From Leishmania martiniquensis (taxonomy: Eukaryota > Euglenozoa > Kinetoplastea > Trypanosomatida > Trypanosomatidae): 64,000 nt of DNA. The DNA lies in NCBI RefSeq assembly GCF_017916325.1, contig NC_090167.1, positions 1,177,001 to 1,241,000 of the forward strand, written 5' to 3'. The notes beneath the pieces are model-generated. The model made no database searches. It worked only from the letters and a program-made list of their open reading frames with translations, and had not been told where the DNA came from. This document shows, one piece after another, positions 30,698 through 40,207 of this stretch. Each line of letters opens with the position of its first letter. Within the stretch, counting starts at the first letter, position 1. Made by a program: the position numbers and the translations under genes.

Positions 30698-33600
30698 ATG
30701 CGACAGCGCACGGTATCGAGGTCCCGCGCGCGTAGTCAGGTCAGCATCTCTGCTGCAGAGGAGGAGGATCTGCGGTTAGGCTTGCAGAGATTTCTGGACA
30801 AGCTCCGCCACTACCAGCCTCTCTTCACCGAGGATGATGTGACGGCGATCCCCTTTCCGCCAGAGGGCAGCAGCAGCTGTGTTAGTGGAGGGTCACCTTA
30901 CTCGTCCGCCCCCACGTCGCTGCGGCACTCGCCGTCTCGCTTCGACAACGAGGAGGCGACGTTGCATGACACTATCAAGAGTGGCGGCTCCTCTCAGTCG
31001 ACAACCAAGGGCAAAAAAGGTTCGATCGCATCTCACACCCCAACAGGTTCACCGACATTCCACTCTGCCAGCGTTATCGACCTGGACGTGCCACTCTCCG
31101 CTTCTCTATTTCTCACAGCAGTGAACATTTTTGAGGCAAAACTGCTCTCCAAGAGTAAGCGGGTCTCCACTGACGCTCTTAAACTTGTCCGACAGGCCTA
31201 CGCGCTCGTATGGAGAGATCCGGACTACCTGGCGACGCGAACGAACGGAGATGCATCTTTGGCGGGATCAAGCAGCGCCGGCTCCTCGACACCAACAGCT
31301 GGCGGGAGCCGCAAGGCTTCTGCGCCCCTGGCCAGCCCCCACAAGAAGCCTCATCTGACCTCTGAAGCCCTCTTCTCAGCCTCCGCACCAGCGCCGACTC
31401 AGCGACCTGAGAGGCAACTAGTACTGCAGCTGGACGAGTGCATTAGAACGTTGCTTGTGTACGCGAACGCGTCTGTGAACCTCTGTCAGAGCGTCTCCAC
31501 CGACTCGCGTATGCTCTTGCTGATCGCCTTTGTCGCCTGCTCTGCGCGGCGCCTGGAAGAGGAAGATGACGTGCCTTGTGCTGGCGGCCTCGGCTCCGCC
31601 GCGGAGATCGCTGTCGGCAACCGAAATTTGCACGCCGAGGTGGTCCAGCTGGAGAGTTTGTGGCGCCGCTGCGGGATCGAGGGACGCGTGGCAGACTACC
31701 TGCGCGAGTGCTACTTGATCGAGTTCTTGCTAGACGCTGCGCTTCCGCCGGCTGTGTGCTCGGCACGCTACGACGGCCTACAGATGGCTCTGTATGAGAA
31801 GAAGCAACGTATCATCTCTGACGTCGTGACCAGCCGCGCTGGCTTCGCTCACATGATGCAGGTGGCACCGCTACGGGGCTTGTGCGGTCTGGCGAGCATG
31901 TCTGCCTTTGGAAACTCGAAGCTGCGGGCGAGGCTGCTGGACAGGATGGCGTCGGAGGGGATTGTGGAGCGACTGGCCGCAGAAATGGCTGGAGCCATAG
32001 AGGTCATTCTCGCTCCCAACACCACCACTGCGACACCAGCGCGCAGCCCAACAAAGCGGCCGCGGCAGAGCGCAGCGCGCGGTGAATCCCCCCCGCACCA
32101 GCGCCTCCGCGCCGGTGCCTCTACATCGGCGAGCAGTCAAGGGTCGCCTGGGTCTGTTCCCTTTGGGGGCAAGGCGCGCCGCGCAAGCCCCATGGCCAGG
32201 GCCTCCACAGCCTTGGAACGTCTGTTGGAGAGTGACCCGACCCCAGTGGAGCGCATCGGTATGTGTGTGGATATACTAATGCTGCTGACGTGTCCAGATC
32301 TGCGACCGCGGGACAGCGGTGAAGAGTCCCCGTCTCGCTTGTCAGCTTCATCTGCGTCGGCGGCGGTTCGTTCCACTACGTGGGCCTCCCGCGATGCTGC
32401 GCTGCATGAGATTAGCTTGTATCTCTTGTCCATATGCTTTCTCTCCAAAAACCATGCGCGATACGCCGAGTTGTCGTCGCTGCAGCTGTACGCGGCGGAC
32501 TGCATGCTGCAATGGGCCGCATACAGCGGTGCCTTTTACGCGATTGTGGTGCACGCCATGGATGTCTTAGTAGATACGATGGAGGCGGCGGCTGCCTCTC
32601 CACCTACCACCCGCCGAAAGTCGCCGCACTCTCGCTCCTCGTCGCCTCAGAACGGTGGCAGGAAGGCTACCACGCAGGGGGACCAGCGTGGCGGCGAACG
32701 CGGCCGCCGCGTGCTGCAACAGCTTATGCCCGGAGATGAAGCAGGCCTGCTGCCGCTGCTGATAAATTTGCTTCAATACACCATTCACGCGCAGGCGAAT
32801 GCCAAGTCGATACGCCGATGGTTCAGCTTCTTGGCGAATCGGCTGCTGCCTGAGGCCTTCGAGGCACCACAGCTCACAAACGGGCGGCCTAGCAGTGCAG
32901 CATGGGGACAGCAGCAGCAGCGGGAACAGCAGCGATGCTCGCAAGTGGCCAGCCGAGCTTCCTGGCTGCCTGGAGGGCTGGGGAGCAGCTCGCTGGCTGC
33001 CTTGGACGATGCCCTCGATGCGCCGGTACTCGCCAGAGACCTTACACGGTCGGAGGTTGCGGTGGCTGCTCCGTACTTCTGCTTTGCGCGGCGGACTGTG
33101 GAAGAGACAAGTTGGCGCGATGGCACGCAGGCGCTCTTCGCCAAGGTGGTGCTCCTGGCCTTCCACGTCATTGTGACTCAAGGACATCGGTGCAATCTTC
33201 TGTTCGGGCAGGCGTGCGCTTGCTACGACGTTGTGGCCCCCGTGCTACTTTTGCGGTCCTCGCAGAGCGGCGGCAGCGCTACTCCCGGAAGCAGGTCCTC
33301 GCGCAGCAGCTGGCGCTCGTCCCCAAGCAGCACAGGCACCACGTATCGGCGCAGCCTCCTCCTTATGCATCAGCTGGAAGAGGAGAGGGCGTCGATGCAG
33401 GCGCAAGTACACTCTAACGAGGGGGCAAGCGAGGACAGTAGTCTGGCAGGATCGGAGGCGAGAGGAGCCAAGGGAGAGGATGATGAGAATGAGGTGTTCA
33501 TCGGCTCCACTGGGAGGCGGCGCTCGCCCTCCACTCGCCGACCTCAGCGCGGGAGCCCAATGAAGGCGAACGCCATCTCCGCTGAGCGACACGCGCAGGC

Positions 33601-33970
33601 GATAAGGGCTGGTGAAGACGAGGGTCTTTCTCCCTTTATAAGCAGCCCCAGTCGCTCCCTCGTCTTCTACGAAGTCTGCTCACCGAGCGGCACTGAGGTG
33701 AATGGCGGTAGTCCTCTTGATGGCGGAGGCACCCGCCGGCGACGCAGTCCATCTGGCGGGCGACGCTGCGTTGCTGACGACAGGAGAAGTCTTCGGGCTG
33801 CATTAGACGAGGCAGCCTCCGCCGCGCCCGCCGCAAGCGCCACTGTGGCAGAGCCCCTGAGGGCGGTGAGTCACTCGTGGAGGGGCCGCTTGTCGCTTCG
33901 CTCTTTACTCTCCTCGATCGGCGGCCACAGCGAAGTGCCTCTGCTGGAGATACAAAAGCACACGGGATAG
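30698..33970 (+). CDS. Large hypothetical protein, helical core with disordered insertions
   Basis: A 1090-aa protein of unknown function. The open frame starts upstream at a TTG; 30698 is the first ATG (MRQRTVSRSRARSQ). Ordered, Leu/Ala-rich segments (e.g. residues about 130-200, 340-450, 500-640, 680-740, 780-870) alternate with long Ser/Pro/Arg/Gly-rich linkers. The linkers contain repeated SP/SPR motifs and RRSPS-type basic-proline clusters that look like kinase sites. The ordered parts (AADCMLQWAAYSGAFYAIVV, EAGLLPLLINLLQYTI, RWFSFLANRLL) suggest an ARM/HEAT-like helical fold. A distant relation to cohesin-release factor WAPL crossed my mind but I cannot support it. No membrane segment or signal peptide is visible. 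Confidence 0.8.
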   Translation: MRQRTVSRSRARSQVSISAAEEEDLRLGLQRFLDKLRHYQPLFTEDDVTAIPFPPEGSSSCVSGGSPYSSAPTSLRHSPSRFDNEEATLHDTIKSGGSSQSTTKGKKGSIASHTPTGSPTFHSASVIDLDVPLSASLFLTAVNIFEAKLLSKSKRVSTDALKLVRQAYALVWRDPDYLATRTNGDASLAGSSSAGSSTPTAGGSRKASAPLASPHKKPHLTSEALFSASAPAPTQRPERQLVLQLDECIRTLLVYANASVNLCQSVSTDSRMLLLIAFVACSARRLEEEDDVPCAGGLGSAAEIAVGNRNLHAEVVQLESLWRRCGIEGRVADYLRECYLIEFLLDAALPPAVCSARYDGLQMALYEKKQRIISDVVTSRAGFAHMMQVAPLRGLCGLASMSAFGNSKLRARLLDRMASEGIVERLAAEMAGAIEVILAPNTTTATPARSPTKRPRQSAARGESPPHQRLRAGASTSASSQGSPGSVPFGGKARRASPMARASTALERLLESDPTPVERIGMCVDILMLLTCPDLRPRDSGEESPSRLSASSASAAVRSTTWASRDAALHEISLYLLSICFLSKNHARYAELSSLQLYAADCMLQWAAYSGAFYAIVVHAMDVLVDTMEAAAASPPTTRRKSPHSRSSSPQNGGRKATTQGDQRGGERGRRVLQQLMPGDEAGLLPLLINLLQYTIHAQANAKSIRRWFSFLANRLLPEAFEAPQLTNGRPSSAAWGQQQQREQQRCSQVASRASWLPGGLGSSSLAALDDALDAPVLARDLTRSEVAVAAPYFCFARRTVEETSWRDGTQALFAKVVLLAFHVIVTQGHRCNLLFGQACACYDVVAPVLLLRSSQSGGSATPGSRSSRSSWRSSPSSTGTTYRRSLLLMHQLEEERASMQAQVHSNEGASEDSSLAGSEARGAKGEDDENEVFIGSTGRRRSPSTRRPQRGSPMKANAISAERHAQAIRAGEDEGLSPFISSPSRSLVFYEVCSPSGTEVNGGSPLDGGGTRRRRSPSGGRRCVADDRRSLRAALDEAASAAPAASATVAEPLRAVSHSWRGRLSLRSLLSSIGGHSEVPLLEIQKHTG

Positions 33971-34600
33971 AAGTGTCAGCGCTGCCGCCGAGGTGCGTAC
34001 GTGTGCCGTGTGCACCACCGTTTTTTTTTTCGTCCTTGCCGACGGCTTCGTTTGCCCTGCCTTTCCGAGCACTCCTCCTGCCACACACAAGTGCATGCAC
34101 CTTCATCGTATTTGGACTCTTTCCCCCTCCCCGCCATGACACGCTCGCTTTGACTTCCGCTCGGAATCACGGGCGCGACGCCTCCCTCTCTCCCCCTCTC
34201 CCTCGTCTCCCTGGGCGTGTGCGGAGCGCCCCTGCGAGTGTGTCGCTCACTCGCTCACGTACCTTTTTCGCCTCCTTTTCCCTGTCCTCCCTTTTCGGCA
34301 CACACAAATACACCCATATGCCCCCCTTCTTTCTCACGGCTCAGTGATGCCCGCCGAAGTACTGCATGAGCGGGTGGGGATGGGGAGGAGGTGAAAGAAG
34401 CTGCAGGTACAGGCCGCTAGGCGGGCTACAGTGAAATAACAAGCTCATAGGCTCTGCGAAGGCGAGGACACTTCTAAAACACCGAGTTCTAGGCGAAGCG
34501 CATGCGATGCTGCACATCACTTGTGGAAAGTGTGCGGCGGGCGGGTGGGGGGAATCCCGTGACATCGCCTTTTCCGTGGCTGCAAGCTGACCCTATAGCT

Positions 34601-34627
34601 GGGGGTGGGGGCGGGAGGGAGGGAGGG
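34601..34627 (+). other. Strong G-quadruplex motif
   Basis: Six G runs of at least three are separated by single bases: GGGGG T GGGGG C GGG A GGG A GGG A GGG. This fulfils the classical four-run, short-loop definition on the + (mRNA-sense) strand, in the spacer between the 1090-aa hypothetical gene and the small membrane protein gene. Confidence 0.8.
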
Positions 34628-34866
34628 CGAAACAGCGTGGCGGTCTATGCCGCCCTCACTGCAGTGCGCTCATGCGTTGACGCTTCTCTCCCGGATTCAT
34701 CTTTACCGCTGTCTGCCCGTCGCTCCCCCTTCTCAATTTTGGTCCCATTACCCTCTCACTTCGATTCACCGATGGCACGCTCGACCGTGCGCCGACTCAC
34801 TTGCCTGGCGAAGTAGTCGCTCCGCACCTTTCACCCCTTAGGCCGCCTCGCTGTGCTGCGGTCGAA

Positions 34867-34884
34867 CCTCTCTCTCTCTCTCTC
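34867..34884. repeat. CT dinucleotide run
   Basis: About nine TC units in the polypyrimidine region upstream of the TMEM14-like gene. It could act in trans-splicing. Confidence 0.8.
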
Positions 34885-35328
34885 GACCTCGCAAAGCAGA
34901 AGTACGCATTTTCGTTTTCTCTCGCTTTGAGCTGCGCTTGGCAGCTGAGCCGGCCGGCACGATTGCCGGTGCAGCCGCGGCGCTCTCGAAAGGCAATCTT
35001 ATCAAGCTGCGCGTCTCCCTCATACACGCACCCCTCATCAGCTTTTTTTTTCTCTCTCCCCCTTTCCGCCTTTACTTTCCCTCGTTTTTTTCTTTTCTCC
35101 TCTCTGTCATGTGAGGATGCGGCAGAAACGATAAAAAAATACAACGGCCTTAGCGCGACCCTCTTGTGTGCTATTTCGGTTACTTGGCACACATATATAT
35201 ATATGTCGCTCCTTTCACCCTCTCCTCCCTTAACACTCATCTCGCTTTTTCTCCTCTACCGCGCATACCGGAGAAGAGACGCTGGTGCATGCACCTAATA
35301 GCATATTGGGAAGCTGCACTGCCAGGAA

Positions 35329-35682
35329 ATGATCTACATCCCCTTTGCCGTCGGCGCGAGTGCGTTCTCGGTACTGAATGCGTGTGGCTCGATCGCGTGT
35401 TGGTACGGAAGCCGACGCCGAGTGATGCTGTTCACCGGTGCTATCAACACATGCATCGGCGGCGCTGCTGTCGTCATGTATCCGTACGACGCAAAGCTGT
35501 CCAATGTGTACGTGTGCGCCGCGGCCACCTCCGCGTCTGCGCAGTACATCCTGCATGCCATGCGGACGCCTCAGCTGCTTTTGCCGTCCATGAAGAACTC
35601 TCTGTATGCGCTGTGGTCGGTGGGACTCCTTGTGTACGCGTTTCAGCGCGCGCGTTGGGTGCACGCACTGCGGAACGACTAA
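35329..35682 (+). CDS. Small four-helix membrane protein, TMEM14 (UPF0136)-like
   Basis: The 117-aa protein has four hydrophobic stretches: residues about 3-25, 31-52, 60-80 and 88-106. The arrangement resembles the TMEM14 family in helix lengths, in a short basic Gly-Ser turn after helix 1 (YGSRRR) and in a loop between helices 2 and 3 (DAKLSNVYV). It also resembles TMEM14 in the R-x-P-x-x-L-P-S-x-x-x-S segment before the last helix. TMEM14 proteins sit in mitochondrial inner or other internal membranes. Sequence identity is weak, so the family name is tentative, but codon use and the clean helical pattern make it a credible gene. Confidence 0.65.
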   Translation: MIYIPFAVGASAFSVLNACGSIACWYGSRRRVMLFTGAINTCIGGAAVVMYPYDAKLSNVYVCAAATSASAQYILHAMRTPQLLLPSMKNSLYALWSVGLLVYAFQRARWVHALRND

Positions 35683-37099
35683 GTCACTCGAAGTCGAAAG
35701 TGCGCCTGCTCCTCCGTATCTCCTCTCTTGTCGGGCTGCGTAGGTGTATGTGCCACGGACATGGGATGGGGAAGAAGAGGCTACCGGCTCCCATCGAGAG
35801 GGCAAGGTGTGAGGGGCGGGCGCCTGCATTCCTCCCTCCTTTCTGTGTACCGGCCACGCACAGAGTTGGTCGATGTCTCGCCTAGAAGGTACCGGTCATG
35901 GCCGTTCATTTATGCGGCCGAGCACAGATCTCGCCTTGCATCGTCCTTGCTACTCACAAGAACAGAAGCCAAACACAAAAAAAGAAGCGAAGGGGAGTGT
36001 GCTGAAGGCGCAGAGGGGAGCCTCCCCCCTCTCGCCTCCCACATCTGGGCTCGCTCTCTTGGGAGTGTTTGCCATCCTCAGAGGCACGAGGAGGCGCGCA
36101 CGCGTACATACCGCTCCCGTGTGCATTGCTCCTACACATAACCCCCCTCCCTCTTTGAGTCCTTTCTCTTGTGCTCGCCCCAGCGCCCCGACACTCACTC
36201 CATTCTCTTCACTTTCCTCCTCATCCTCTTTCCTTGCTGCCGCCTCCGCCATATCTATCTATCTATATATATGTGTGTGTATGTATATACATTTCTTGCG
36301 CCCGTGTGACTGCCGTGCCTCATCTCTCCCTCTTCCGTCTCTCGCGTAGGAAGGGGGGACTGTGCGATGCATCGCGTGTACATGCGCATAGCGACGCATT
36401 CCCACCCACACCGAGGCACAGACGATAATACGGGAAGTAGCCTGAAGAGTATCCTTTGGGGAAGCGTCACGGAGCGCATTTCGTGTTCCTCGCTCGGGTT
36501 TGAGGAGGAGGGGGCGCGCGGCACATCGCCTATTTCTGACTGCAGCGCTCCCCTCTGGACACGGGAATAGCAACAGGAGCAGGGGCGACTGTTTCGTTTG
36601 CAGTCGCACGCTTGCTTTTCTCTCGTCGGCCTCTTGACCAGCAGCACGGAAGCAACGCACACAGACCGCCCCTCGCCCTTCTTCGCACCCTCCCCCCGCG
36701 CGCACACACACACACACAGGCACTTCTCCTTCCTGTTGACTGAGCCGTCTCCGTCACGAGGGCGTTTCCATAGAAGCCTCTTTCTCTCTTTTTTTCGTGT
36801 ATGACGCAACCACCACCACGAGAAAGGGAGAGTAGCGAAGTGCCATAGACCCCCATCCTTGATTGCCTGCCGCATCAGCACGGCCGCACAGGCACACGTG
36901 CATCCATCGTCTTTCACACCTCCTTTGCTCTCCCCTTTTTCCTGTGCCCGCCACCCACACGCTCGCCCACACTGCACCTCGACGGCCAACACGAGCCGAA
37001 GTGCCTTTCCGCCAGCGGTGTAGGCGCTCATATATATGGGGGTCTGCTCGGCGCCAAAAGGAGCACTTGAAAACAAGAAGGGAGGCGACGACTGGGTGT
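35683..37099. other. 1.4-kb intergenic region
   Basis: No gene was supported. It contains a TATC/TA/TG-type microsatellite (36251-36290) and several polypyrimidine tracts upstream of the SIZ gene. Open frames that join the SIZ frame start without ATG. Confidence 0.6.
36251..36290. repeat. Compound ATCT/AT/GT microsatellite
   Basis: Units of atct, then at, then gt and gtat follow each other without interruption. Confidence 0.8.
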
Positions 37100-39088
37100 A
37101 TGCCGCCGAAAGCAGGCAGCCGGCATCACCGACCACTACAGCCGTCGCTGTCGTCGTCTCTGTCTACGTCTGAAGCGGCTGTTGCATCGCACCCACGAGA
37201 AGATCTGTCCATCGCGCGTTTCTTCGACGCTGCTAGCGCCCACCGCAGGAACAGCAGTGGTGATGGTGGTGGCAGCTACCGCATCGGTGGCTTCTCCAAT
37301 GCAACGCCGACGCCGCCCGCTGTCTTTCCGCGTGTGAGCCTTGATCCTCCCTCTGGTAGGCACAACACTGTTGCGCACTACCAACAGTCGCCGCTGCCGC
37401 ACTGGTCCTCCTCTACATCCGGGCAGCGGAGCCCTTGCCGCCAAGGAAGCGACAGTGGACGCTACGAGCAGCCGCAGCACAGTGACACCACTGGAGAGGT
37501 CTCTAGTACGCTGCAAGAGGTGCGAAGGCGTATCATCAGCGATCTCGAAGCGTCGCGAGATGGAGGTCGCGAGTCGGCAGGGAAGCTGCACGCTCATCGG
37601 CAGCGCGCGCTGCGTGTGGCGTTTGATGAGGATGGGGCATCTTGCCGGCGATTGTCTGGCGCATCTCGTGCCACAACGCATGACGGGGCGACGTCGCTGG
37701 TGGACGTGCGGCAATCGAAGTCACAGCATGCGCCTAATGCGGAGGATGACGAGGGCGCTGAGCTCATGGTTGCCTCCGTGGAGTTTTCGCTGCTGTGCCC
37801 CTACTCTCGCCTCCCTATGCGCTATCCCGTGCGCAGCAAGGAGTGCAGCCATCTGCAATGCTGCGACTTGGACTCATGGATTGTGATGCTGGACAAATGC
37901 CGCTCTATGCGTGACCCGGTTGGGCCATGCCCGGTGTGCGAGCGCCGAGTGGCCTCCTCCTCGCTCGAAGTGGACCTCTGGATGAAGAACGTCATTGATC
38001 AGATGCCAGCAGGCACACACATGGTGATGCTGGAGCCAGACGGTGCCTTCCGCAGTGGCGACACGACCCGAGAGCGGCGCAAAGGGCAGATGGTCATGGA
38101 GGTGGTGGATGCGACGCAAGGGGACTATGAGAACTATTTAGGGGACGTGGTGGATGATGACGACGATGTTGTGGTGCAGAGCCGCCCTGCCAACACGTCG
38201 GAGGCCTCCGCCAGTGTATCCGCCGCACTCTCCGCGGTCGGCTCGCGTCGCTGCTCTAGTACATCGCCTGCAGCCCCAGAGGAGGGAGCAGATGTGCCGA
38301 GCACTGGCGAAGCCCACGGAGCCGGTCCGCCACTGCCGGTGCGTGTCAAGACAGAGAGGGTGTCCATGGCGGTCGCAGAGGCCGAGGCAGCAGCGGAGAC
38401 CTCACCTTCGGCCCCCGTTTCTCAAGAAGATGGAGGTGTTGTCGTCGTGAACTTTGTGGACGGCCGGCACGACGGACTGCAGGCGTTGCCCAGCCAAATT
38501 CGACTCTGGGTGCCACACTGCACCCGGTGCAGGGCGCCGCGGGTGAAGGCGGAGGACGGCATGGTGCAGAGCTGCCAGCAATGCGGGCACGACGCGAAGG
38601 ACGACTGGAACCTTGTCCGTCGTTTCGATGTGTCGCCCAGCGTGTCCATGGAGCTGGTCCCCGACGGCACGCTGATACTGCGAGGTGTCGACCTCCTCGC
38701 ACCGTACCTATTTCGCGCTGGCTTCTACCGCAGCCTATTCGAAGCGATGGAGTATGCCTCCGTTGCGGAGCGGCAGCAGCAGCAGTACCGGCCCCCCGCC
38801 GATGTATGGACTTCGTCGTTTCCGCTGAGCCGCCTCGAGTTAGACTTCCTGGAGGCTTGCTGTACCCGCATTGCCCAGGGCGAGACGCTCGACTCCATTG
38901 AGTCACTGATGGTGCCAAGCCTGTTTCGCATTCCTCGTCGGCGCCGATCGGGCGGCACGGGCCAGACCGCTTTCACACAACTAGGCCACATCGGCGACCG
39001 CTACGGCTGGATGGGCTCATCGGCCGCCTCGCAGGCGCGCAGCGCTTCCTCGCTTAACCGAGCGGCGGACTCACGTTTCACGTCGTGA
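37100..39088 (+). CDS. SIZ1: SIZ/PIAS-type SUMO E3 ligase (MIZ/SP-RING zinc finger)
   Basis: The 662-aa protein contains an SP-RING at about residues 230-285. The motifs are SLLCPYSRLPMRYPVRSKEC, then SHLQCCDLDSW, and after a spacer GPCPVCERR, giving the Cys/His pattern C...C-x-H-x-x-C...C-x-x-C that binds one zinc. It continues with LEVDLWMKNVIDQM, matching the usual I-D-x-x-x-x-x-I-L tail. A second zinc-binding candidate with two CxxC pairs (HCTRCRAPRV and SCQQCGHD) lies at about 472-498. Acidic patches rich in V/D (e.g. DVVDDDDDVVVQ) are plausible SUMO-interacting motifs. SIZ ligases transfer SUMO in the nucleus; a trypanosome SIZ1 is known to act at the VSG expression-site body. The first ATG in frame is 37100. 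Confidence 0.87.
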   Translation: MPPKAGSRHHRPLQPSLSSSLSTSEAAVASHPREDLSIARFFDAASAHRRNSSGDGGGSYRIGGFSNATPTPPAVFPRVSLDPPSGRHNTVAHYQQSPLPHWSSSTSGQRSPCRQGSDSGRYEQPQHSDTTGEVSSTLQEVRRRIISDLEASRDGGRESAGKLHAHRQRALRVAFDEDGASCRRLSGASRATTHDGATSLVDVRQSKSQHAPNAEDDEGAELMVASVEFSLLCPYSRLPMRYPVRSKECSHLQCCDLDSWIVMLDKCRSMRDPVGPCPVCERRVASSSLEVDLWMKNVIDQMPAGTHMVMLEPDGAFRSGDTTRERRKGQMVMEVVDATQGDYENYLGDVVDDDDDVVVQSRPANTSEASASVSAALSAVGSRRCSSTSPAAPEEGADVPSTGEAHGAGPPLPVRVKTERVSMAVAEAEAAAETSPSAPVSQEDGGVVVVNFVDGRHDGLQALPSQIRLWVPHCTRCRAPRVKAEDGMVQSCQQCGHDAKDDWNLVRRFDVSPSVSMELVPDGTLILRGVDLLAPYLFRAGFYRSLFEAMEYASVAERQQQQYRPPADVWTSSFPLSRLELDFLEACCTRIAQGETLDSIESLMVPSLFRIPRRRRSGGTGQTAFTQLGHIGDRYGWMGSSAASQARSASSLNRAADSRFTS

Positions 39089-40207
39089 GCACGGCGCGGG
39101 GAGGCGGATGGCGGGCCCGATGAAGACCTTCCGCACGCTGTGTGGTCTCTGCTGCCAATTCTTCTGCTCTGGCAACCTCTCTTTATACCGATGGCATCCG
39201 CTGGCGGAAGTCTACCGCTTGCTGACCTGGCGATCGCTCGCTTTCGCTTTCGTATGGCCCTCTCCTCCTCTTTCCCCATCATCGATTCGCATCATCTCTG
39301 TTGGGTTGCCAACATCCACGCAGATGGCACTCGAACTCCACGGCAAACTGCGTCACCGCCCCGTGGAGAGAGCATCTTTCGGAAATGTGCCGTTCCTCGC
39401 GCGGAAGAAAACCGTGGCCTTCCCCCCGCTCATTGCTCAACTTCTGTAAGCTCCCTGTTTCTCCTTCGTGAGGGTCCTTGGACGAGAAAAAAAGGCGCTA
39501 TGAATCTGCAGTGCATCATGCTTCAACGCCGCGCGGAGCAATTCCGTGCTAGCTTGCCAACGCACGCACTACTGTGCCGTCATCAGACATGCAGAGGAAG
39601 ATGCTTGCGTGCTCCGTCCTCCTCCTCCACCTCTTCCACCGCTCTCTCCCTTTCTTCACCCGTTTCGCTCTCGTCTACGCTGATCCGGCGGTGTGCACGC
39701 ACCATCACCGCTCGTTCACGAACGCTTGTCCCTTTTCCACCTTCCGAATGCCCTTCCCGCATTGCCCCTGGTGGGGTTGTGCTCTCACTCTCTCGTACGC
39801 GAACCCGCACTGGCCGCGACCACCAACGTCGAGTACACAAAACACTGTCCCTCACGCGCACACCTCCCCCGTCTCTTTGTTAAGGGGAATTAAACCGGCG
39901 TGTTGCATCGACGTGGCGAGCGGCATCTGCTCGTGTGAGCATCTCGCCTTCCTCGACCGACCCCTGGACCCTCTGGGACTCTCTCTACGTCTCGGCCGCG
40001 TAAGGAAGCAGAGAAGAGGGTCTCGACCAGGCCTTGGACGCTGCGCCTTTACCTCCTGTTTTTTTCTTTTTTTCCGGGGGGAGGGGGGAACACCGAACGC
40101 TGTACTTGTGGGCCCCGTGCATCGCGCCACGCGCCTCTTTCTGCGCATCCGCTCCTTAAGTCGACTCCACCCGAGACCTCTTTCGCCATTGGCCGATTGA
40201 TTACGCC
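39089..40207. other. 1.1-kb intergenic region
   Basis: Nothing coding was recognised. Pyrimidine-rich tracts at 39600-39670 and 40050-40070 (ttttttctttttttccgggggg) precede the ABC transporter gene. Confidence 0.6.

Larger units (their letters stand above)
33971..35328. other. 1.4-kb intergenic region with G-quadruplex motif
   Basis: No gene was recognised. Notable are the G4 motif at 34601-34627, a CT dinucleotide run (34867-34884) and a short TA repeat (about 35189-35204). Confidence 0.65.

Noticed and set aside
30698..33970. WAPL (cohesin release factor) homologue
   Set aside because: Only a general helical-repeat impression; no conserved WAPL motif could be aligned by eye.
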